NCBI GenBank assembly: GCA_020741375.1
Contig: DYZF01000158.1
Location: 1-6,543, forward strand
Source: Tessaracoccus flavescens
GTDB lineage: Bacteria > Actinomycetota > Actinomycetes > Propionibacteriales > Propionibacteriaceae
Length of the DNA: 6,543 bases
Direction: 5' to 3'
Shown here in pieces: positions 6,439 to 6,543 of this stretch; position 1 is the stretch's first letter, and each line of letters starts with the position of its first letter. Made by a program: the position numbers and the translations under genes. The notes below the pieces were generated by a model. That model did not search any database. It had not been told where the DNA came from and worked only from the letters and a program-made list of their open reading frames with translations.

Positions 6439-6501
6439 TCGTGGGGCTGGTCTGTGGACCGTGGTTGGGGCGAGCGGTGCGGGGAGGGGCCTTCTCGCCC
6501 A

Positions 6502-6539
6502 GGGGCTGTTCACGCGCTTGTCGCGCGCGTGAACGCCCC
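6502..6539. repeat. Strong 15-bp inverted repeat, possible bidirectional terminator or REP-like element
   Basis: Left arm ggggc (6502-6506) plus gttcacgcgc (6508-6517) pairs perfectly with gcgcgtgaac (6525-6534) plus gcccc (6535-6539). There is a single bulged T at 6507 and a 7-base loop. The remaining flank in the window (aacg) shows no T run, so an intrinsic terminator cannot be confirmed. It is unrelated in sequence to the two repeats before it. Confidence 0.65.
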
Positions 6540-6543
6540 AACG

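Noticed and set aside
5960..6541. Open frame on the - strand running through the terminal repeats, considered as a convergent gene.
   Set aside because: It spans the repeats and the coding end of the ABC-F gene, and its translation is Arg/Pro/Ser-rich with no domain or ribosome binding site. No convergent gene can be supported within the window.

Overview
This window looks like chromosomal core DNA from a high-GC actinobacterium. It has strongly GC-biased third codon positions, GTG starts, few intergenic gaps, and the actinobacterial order E2 acyltransferase - lipB - lipA - DUF4191 membrane protein. A propionibacterial-type lineage is plausible, but that is a guess from general protein style and the genus cannot be fixed from the sequence alone.

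Layout, all genes on the + strand. (1) Positions 2-1357 hold the 3' part of an actinobacterial SucB/DlaT-type dihydrolipoamide acyltransferase (E2), cut at its 5' end by the window edge. (2) A strong intrinsic terminator at 1374-1401 closes that gene. (3) A DUF554 multi-pass membrane protein starts only a few bases beyond the hairpin (1410-2156). (4) lipB (2169-2822) and lipA (start probably 2845, end 3777) follow. Each is preceded by a TAGGRT hexamer that fits an actinobacterial -10 element for a leaderless or nearly leaderless mRNA, and each could also be a weak Shine-Dalgarno. (5) A DUF4191 two-pass membrane protein (3790-4548) follows lipA after 12 bases, and an ABC-F ATPase of the Uup-like class (4552-6333) follows after only 3 bases, so lipA, DUF4191 and ABC-F probably share a transcript. 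(6) The last 210 bases are non-coding. They hold two near-identical 47-base hairpin repeats in direct orientation and a very strong 15-bp inverted repeat.

The first and middle genes form one functional theme. The E2 carries a lipoyl domain whose lysine (codon 104-106) is the attachment site for lipoate. LipB transfers an octanoyl group from acyl carrier protein to such lysines, and LipA inserts the two sulfurs. The window therefore holds a lipoylated substrate and both steps of its de novo modification. DUF554, DUF4191 and the ABC-F protein have no demonstrated link to lipoylation that can be read here.

I see no mobile element, CRISPR array, tRNA, rRNA, defence system or clearly new biological system. 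The points most worth a second look are small-scale: the terminator that buries the likely ribosome binding site of DUF554, the repeated TAGGRT-GTG arrangement at lipB and lipA, and the terminal repeats, whose conserved edge carries stop codons in all three forward frames.
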